Made by a program: the position numbers and the translations under genes
In this document: positions 58,942 through 64,000 of the stretch, piece by piece
Layout of the letters: each line of letters begins with the position of its first letter
How positions within the stretch are numbered: position 1 is the stretch's first letter
The notes under the pieces: generated by a model
What the model saw: the letters and a program-made list of their open reading frames with translations, nothing else
The model's database searches: none
Told to the model about the DNA's origin: nothing
Source of the DNA: Nannocystis sp. RBIL2
GTDB taxonomy: Bacteria > Myxococcota_A > Polyangia > Nannocystales > Nannocystaceae
Assembly: GCF_026626745.1 (NCBI RefSeq)
Contig: NZ_JAPNJW010000002.1
Coordinates: forward strand, 1,822,151 to 1,886,150
Reading direction: 5' to 3'
DNA length: 64,000 nt

Positions 58942-59004
58942 CCTGCCCCGAGGGTCATGTCCGATTCGACATGCCCGAATGAGCATGTCCCCCGAAACAC
59001 CCCG
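58942..59004. repeat. 14-bp repeat array, 5 units, between convergent genes
   Basis: Units start at 58942 (CCTGCCC), 58956 (CATGTCC), 58970 (CATGCCC), 58984 (CATGTCC) and 58998 (CACCCCG) in register. The array runs up to the glmM stop at 59006; the first 146 bp of the 210-bp gap shows nothing recognisable. Confidence 0.9.
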
Positions 59005-59005
59005 C

Positions 59006-60361
<1,356 letters not shown>

Positions 60362-60371
60362 GCGCTCTTTC

Positions 60372-61370
60372 TTAATGGCCGCGACCGGCGCCGTCCAGCG
60401 GCTTTTCGGCGGGCGGAGGCGGAAGGATGATCCGCTCCTGATCTGGCTCCAAGGTCAGGTTGGCGCGCAGCGCCGGAGGCACCGCCTCCGACAGCCCGAG
60501 ATCCACCATCACCGCGCCGACCGGCGCGTCCTCCTGCGGCTTTTGCAGCTGCACCGTCGCCACCACCGCGCTCGGGATCGCGTCGATCTGCCGCAGGGAC
60601 GGCACCGGCCCGCGCACCACCGCGGCGACCTTGAGCGGCGCCCCGTACGGCGCTTCCTGGTCGACGGGCCAGGTCAGCGGGACCTCGTAGCGGCGCTCGC
60701 TGAGCTTCGGCCGGATCGCCACCGACACCGTCACCTTCGGCATCTCGCCCGGCGCCACGCCGGTGTACTCCGCGCCCTCGCGCAGCTGTCCGAGCCCCAC
60801 CACCATCTCGACGTCGCTCGTCGCCCCGCTGACGTCGATCGGGTCGGTGTTGAGGTTGGCCAGCTCGCCGACGATCTTGCTGCCGCCGTGGACGCGCCAG
60901 CGCGGCGGGTCGACGCGCGTGCCGGTGTGCTCGTAGTCCGGGTGGACCAGCCCGCGCACCGCGGCGCTGATGAGCACCGCGCGCTCGATCACCGGGTCGA
61001 AGCGCAGGTCGACCTTCTCGTAGTCCATGCCGCGGAAGATCACCCCCGGCGGCATCACGATCGTCGCCGGGTCGAGCTCGAGCGGGCCCGGACGCGCGCC
61101 GGCGAGGTCGAGCTGGGCGCTGCCGAGGTCGTGGCTCGACAGCCGATTCATCCGCGCCCACGAGCCGTGCAGCTCGACCGTCACAGTGTCCGGCAACTTC
61201 GTCAGCAGCACGCGCCGCGGGTCGGTGTTGACCTTGAGCGGGATCGTGAAGCGCCGCGTGACGTCGTCGCGGGTGAAGATGAAGAACCCGCTGGCGAGCA
61301 CGAGCGCCGTCAGCTTGGTCAGCAGATGGTTGAACAGGGCCCCGTAGAGCCACCGCAGCGCGCGCGTCAC
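60372..61370 (-). CDS. cdaR: CdaR/YbbR-domain regulator of diadenylate cyclase
   Basis: A 332-residue protein with an N-terminal membrane helix (FNHLLTKLTALVLASGFFIF) followed by YbbR-like extracytoplasmic repeats (for example VNTDPRRVLLTKLPDTVTVELHG, VDLRFDPVIE, VSGATSDVEMV). CdaR modulates the adjacent cyclase CdaA. GTG 61370 overlaps the cdaA stop as GTGA. A proline-rich C-terminus (PPPPAEKPLDG) is unremarkable. Confidence 0.9.
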   Translation of the reverse strand: MTRALRWLYGALFNHLLTKLTALVLASGFFIFTRDDVTRRFTIPLKVNTDPRRVLLTKLPDTVTVELHGSWARMNRLSSHDLGSAQLDLAGARPGPLELDPATIVMPPGVIFRGMDYEKVDLRFDPVIERAVLISAAVRGLVHPDYEHTGTRVDPPRWRVHGGSKIVGELANLNTDPIDVSGATSDVEMVVGLGQLREGAEYTGVAPGEMPKVTVSVAIRPKLSERRYEVPLTWPVDQEAPYGAPLKVAAVVRGPVPSLRQIDAIPSAVVATVQLQKPQEDAPVGAVMVDLGLSEAVPPALRANLTLEPDQERIILPPPPAEKPLDGAGRGH

Positions 61371-62368
61371 CCCTCACCTCCCTTGCGCGCGGCGGGCGGG
61401 AAGTCGGCCACCGACGGCGCGTGCAGGAAGTCGTTGTCGTTCCACTTCTCGTCGGCCGCGCCTTCTTTGCCGCGCTGGCGCACCACCGTCATGCCGCTGC
61501 CGCTGTCGCCGGCCTTGCGCAGGTCCATGTAGCTGCGGGCCGCGCCCTTGGCGACCGCCAGGCTCTCGCTCGGCGGCGCGGGCCGCGAGGCCTCGGCGCG
61601 CGGCTGATCGAGCCAGCGGGTGATCCGCTCCTCGAGCTGCTCCGGCGTCAGCGGCTCGGAGATCGCGCCGCGATGCACGGTGCGGATCTCGCCCCGCTCC
61701 TCGCTGAGGACGACGACCAGCGCGTCGCTCTCCTCGCTGACGCCGATGGCCCCGCGGTGACGCGTGCCGAACGCCGGGTCGAGCCGGTCGCGCTGGGTCA
61801 GCGGGCAGATCACGCCGGCCCGGGCGATCCGCAGGTTCTGAATCAACACCGCGCCGTCGTGGGTGAGGTTGATCGAGTACGGGATCAGCAGCGCGACCAG
61901 GGTGTCGGCGTGCAGCGACGCGTCGATCTCGCGGCCGCGGTCGCTGACGACGTCGAGGACGTCGATCTCGCCCTGGAGAATGAACAGCGCGCCGAGCCGC
62001 GCGCGGTGCAGCCGCTCGACCGCCACCACCAGCTCGCTGACGGCGCTGCGGGCCGCGTCGCGGTGACCCTGCGGCAGCAGCCGCTGGCCCATGTGCAGCA
62101 AGATCCGCCGCAGCTCCTGATGGAACACGACGATGAGGATGATGATGACGTACTCGAGGAAGTAGCGGACCAGCGCCGCCACCGCGACCATGTCGAGCGC
62201 GCTCGCGGCGGCGGCGATGCCCCCGAACACCGCGACCGACAGCAGCACCGGCACCGCACGTGTCCCTTGGAGCAGGCGCAGCGCGGCGTACACCAGGATC
62301 AGCAAGATCCCGAAGTCGAGCCCGTCGCGCCACGTGAGCGCCTCGATGAAGTCCCGCGGCGTCACCAT
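61367..62368 (-). CDS. cdaA: Diadenylate cyclase CdaA (DAC domain)
   Basis: A 333-residue membrane enzyme producing c-di-AMP from two ATP. N-terminal helices (FGILLILVYAALRLLQG, VPVLLSVAVFGG, VRYFLEYVIIILIVVF), the linker HQELRRILLHMGQR, and the DAC motifs THDGAVLI and GTRHRGAIGVSEESDALVVV are all present, so catalysis is likely. The C-terminus is about 60 residues longer than in Bacillus and is polar. ATG 62368; the end of folP overlaps it by 7 bp. Confidence 0.95.
   Translation of the reverse strand: MVTPRDFIEALTWRDGLDFGILLILVYAALRLLQGTRAVPVLLSVAVFGGIAAAASALDMVAVAALVRYFLEYVIIILIVVFHQELRRILLHMGQRLLPQGHRDAARSAVSELVVAVERLHRARLGALFILQGEIDVLDVVSDRGREIDASLHADTLVALLIPYSINLTHDGAVLIQNLRIARAGVICPLTQRDRLDPAFGTRHRGAIGVSEESDALVVVLSEERGEIRTVHRGAISEPLTPEQLEERITRWLDQPRAEASRPAPPSESLAVAKGAARSYMDLRKAGDSGSGMTVVRQRGKEGAADEKWNDNDFLHAPSVADFPPAARKGGEG
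62259..62279. repeat. 14-bp repeat family, 2 units (in cdaA)
   Basis: CGTGTCC at 62259 and CAGGCGC at 62273, on a membrane-helix coding segment; it may be coincidental. Confidence 0.35.
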
Positions 62369-63345
62369 CGCCCCCGTTCGACCTCCTCCGCCTCCTCGCG
62401 GGCCGCCGCCGAAGCGGTGCGGATCGCCCACGCCACGCGCAGCGCCTCGGCCGTGGCCGCGACGTCGTGCACGCGCACGACGGCCGCGCCGCCGAGCGCC
62501 GCCATCACCGCCGCCACCACGCTGCCGATCAGCCGCTCCTCGACCGGCCGCGGGCGCCCGCCTACCACGCCGAGGAACGCCTTGCGGCTGGCGCCGATGA
62601 GCACCGGGCAACCTGTCTCTCGCATCAGGTAGTCGGACGCGCCGACCAGCGCCGCGCTGTGCTCGGCGGTCTTGCCGAAGCCGATGCCTGGATCGACCGC
62701 GATCCGATCGGCGGCGACGCCGGCCCGCAGCGCCCGCTCGACCGCGCGTCCGAGCTCGGCCGCGACCTCGACGAGCACGCGTTCGAACCGGATCTCCCGC
62801 ATCATCGTCGCCGGCTCGCCGCGCAGGTGACCAATCACGAGCCCGGCCCCGTTGTCCGCGGCCACGCGCGCCATCTCCGGGTCGGCGAGCCCGCTGACGT
62901 CGTTGATGATCGCCGCGCCGGCCGCCATCGCCGCCGCAGCGACCGAGGCGTGGCGCGTGTCGACGCTGATGGGCACGCCGGCCAGCTCCGGATCGGCCAT
63001 CAGTCCGCGGATCACCGGCAACACGCGCCGCAGCTCGACGTCGGGCGCCACCGGCGTCGCGCCTGGACGCGTCGACTCGCCGCCGACGTCGAGGATGTCG
63101 GCGCCTTGCTGGCGATACGACCGGCACAGCCGCGCCGCCACGCTGACGCTCGGATCGTCCGTCTCGGGCGCGAGCAGGTTACCGCCGTCGAAGAAGCTGT
63201 CGGGCGTGATGTTGACGATCGCCATCACTCGCGGCGCGCTCACGTCGAGCGCTCCGCGAGCGTGCACCCACGGGGGCGCGGGCTCGGGCCGCGCGCCAGC
63301 GTCACGGGCGGAGGCGCGGTCGGCGGCGAAGGACATCGCCGCCAT
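62362..63345 (-). CDS. folP: Dihydropteroate synthase
   Basis: A 327-residue folate enzyme that condenses pterin diphosphate with p-aminobenzoate. VMAIVNITPDSFFDGG, GADILDVGGESTRPG, ISVDTRHASVA, INDVSGLADPEM, DRIAVDPGIGFGKTAEH and LIGASRKAFLG are diagnostic. About 40 residues precede the first motif. ATG 63345 (or 63336). In many bacteria folP precedes cdaA and glmM, as here. Confidence 0.96.
   Translation of the reverse strand: MAAMSFAADRASARDAGARPEPAPPWVHARGALDVSAPRVMAIVNITPDSFFDGGNLLAPETDDPSVSVAARLCRSYRQQGADILDVGGESTRPGATPVAPDVELRRVLPVIRGLMADPELAGVPISVDTRHASVAAAAMAAGAAIINDVSGLADPEMARVAADNGAGLVIGHLRGEPATMMREIRFERVLVEVAAELGRAVERALRAGVAADRIAVDPGIGFGKTAEHSAALVGASDYLMRETGCPVLIGASRKAFLGVVGGRPRPVEERLIGSVVAAVMAALGGAAVVRVHDVAATAEALRVAWAIRTASAAAREEAEEVERGRW
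62612..62632. repeat. 14-bp repeat family, 2 units (in folP)
   Basis: CCTGTCT at 62612 and CAGGTAG at 62626, coding the ASDYLMRETG segment. Confidence 0.4.
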
Positions 63346-63357
63346 GGTAGCGCGCCA

Positions 63358-64000
63358 TTACGCCAATGACACGCCCGGGTCGCTGTTGTCGCTGTGCCCG
63401 CCTGCAGCCCCGCCCCGCCCGGCGGCGAACTGCTTGGCGTCGATCCCGTAGCGGCGCAGCAGCTTGTGCAGGTACTTGCGGTCCATATCGGCCTCGCGGG
63501 CGGCCCGCGAGATGTTGCCCTCGGCCCGCTGGAGCAGCCAGTTCAGGTACGTCTCTTCGAACAGCTCGACCGCGCGTTCCTTCTGCTCGCGGAACGTCAG
63601 GGTCGGGTCGAACGCGACCTGCTGCTCGCGCCCGGCGCGCCCGAGGTTGCCGGTCGTGATGAGGTCGATGACCCCGTCCGGCGACAGGTACGCCGAGCGC
63701 TCGACCACGTTGCGGAGCTCGCGGACGTTGCCGGGCCAGTCGTAGCCGACCAGGCGAGCCATGGCCTCGGGGCCAGGCGCGCGCCACATGCCCGGGGGCA
63801 GGCGCCGCGAGAACTGGTCGATGAGCATCGGGATGTCCTCGCGACGGTCGCGCAGCGCCGGCACCTCGATGTGAACGACGGCGAGCAGGAAGTACAGGTC
63901 CTCGCGGAACTCGCCCGACTTGACCTGCTCTCGCAGCCCGCGGCTCGCAGTCGCCAGCACGCGGATGTCGACCTCGAGCTCCTCGGTCACGCCGTGGCGG
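63358..64000 (-). CDS. Sigma-54-dependent transcriptional activator (N-terminal part missing)
   Basis: Only the C-terminal part is in the window; the frame continues beyond position 64000. It contains the second half of the sigma-54-interacting AAA+ domain (VRVLATASRGLREQVKSGEFREDLYFLL, LRDRREDIPMLIDQF, LVGYDWPGNVRELRNVVERS) and a Fis-type helix-turn-helix (LNWLLQRAEGNISRAAREADMDRKYLHKLLRRYGI). Such proteins drive sigma-54 promoters in response to a sensor domain, which is not visible here. Myxobacteria have many of these. Convergence or coupling with folP cannot be judged; the gap is 12 bp on the same strand. Confidence 0.93.
   Translation of the reverse strand, partial: RHGVTEELEVDIRVLATASRGLREQVKSGEFREDLYFLLAVVHIEVPALRDRREDIPMLIDQFSRRLPPGMWRAPGPEAMARLVGYDWPGNVRELRNVVERSAYLSPDGVIDLITTGNLGRAGREQQVAFDPTLTFREQKERAVELFEETYLNWLLQRAEGNISRAAREADMDRKYLHKLLRRYGIDAKQFAAGRGGAAGGHSDNSDPGVSLA

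Overview
The window is about 64 kb of very GC-rich bacterial chromosome packed with genes on both strands. Several features point to Myxococcota, probably near Nannocystis/Plesiocystis: a FrzS-like pseudo-receiver/coiled-coil protein, many Thr/Ser-rich lipoproteins carrying the CGNG...CDDGN cysteine-rich repeat, choice-of-anchor L proteins, a DUF1592/DUF1552 pair, and abundant GTG/TTG starts. The placement is inferred from gene content only. I see no tRNA, rRNA, CRISPR, prophage or insertion sequence.

Layout. 1-12 kb: 3' end of a ClC channel, a nucleotidyltransferase, a DUF985 cupin, an ExbD/TolR-like protein, a 2Fe-2S ferredoxin, a Clp-type AAA+ ATPase, two pseudo-receiver genes (the second FrzS-like), hflX and uppP. 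12-20 kb: lipoproteins, queA, an operon of two exported proteins plus a Memo-family protein, and a TetR regulator. 20-34 kb: an HU-like gene and a long minus-strand housekeeping run (yceD/DUF177-rpmF-plsX-fabD-fabG-acpP-fabF-rpiB-nrdR-ribD-ribE-ribBA-coaBC-UDG) for membrane lipid, flavin and CoA synthesis. 34-38 kb: a 1362-codon exported protein built of repeated strand-like units. 38-47 kb: four tandem paralogous choice-of-anchor L lipoproteins. 47-54 kb: comEA-like, lysC, a Bfd-like ferredoxin, pdxJ, an FAD oxidoreductase, rarA, DUF5329 and DUF423. 54-59 kb: a lipoprotein with a uromodulin-like D8C domain and the DUF1592/DUF1552 pair. 59-64 kb: folP-cdaA-cdaR-glmM (c-di-AMP and peptidoglycan precursor) and the C-terminal part of a sigma-54 activator.

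The most striking feature is a dispersed repeat that no gene explains: a degenerate 14-bp unit, consensus C(A/C)TGTCC-NNNN-GGA, found by eye at about 45 loci in runs of two to eight units kept in exact 14-bp register. Because the unit is self-complementary, runs contain GGACATGTCC palindromes and TGTCC-N4-GGACA hairpins. All seven non-overlapping convergent intergenic gaps carry it and none of the seven divergent promoter gaps does. One array forms a textbook intrinsic terminator. Other copies lie inside genes, mostly in linkers, loops and protein ends, including a roughly 95-residue expansion of a UppP loop. This family is the main candidate for an undescribed system.
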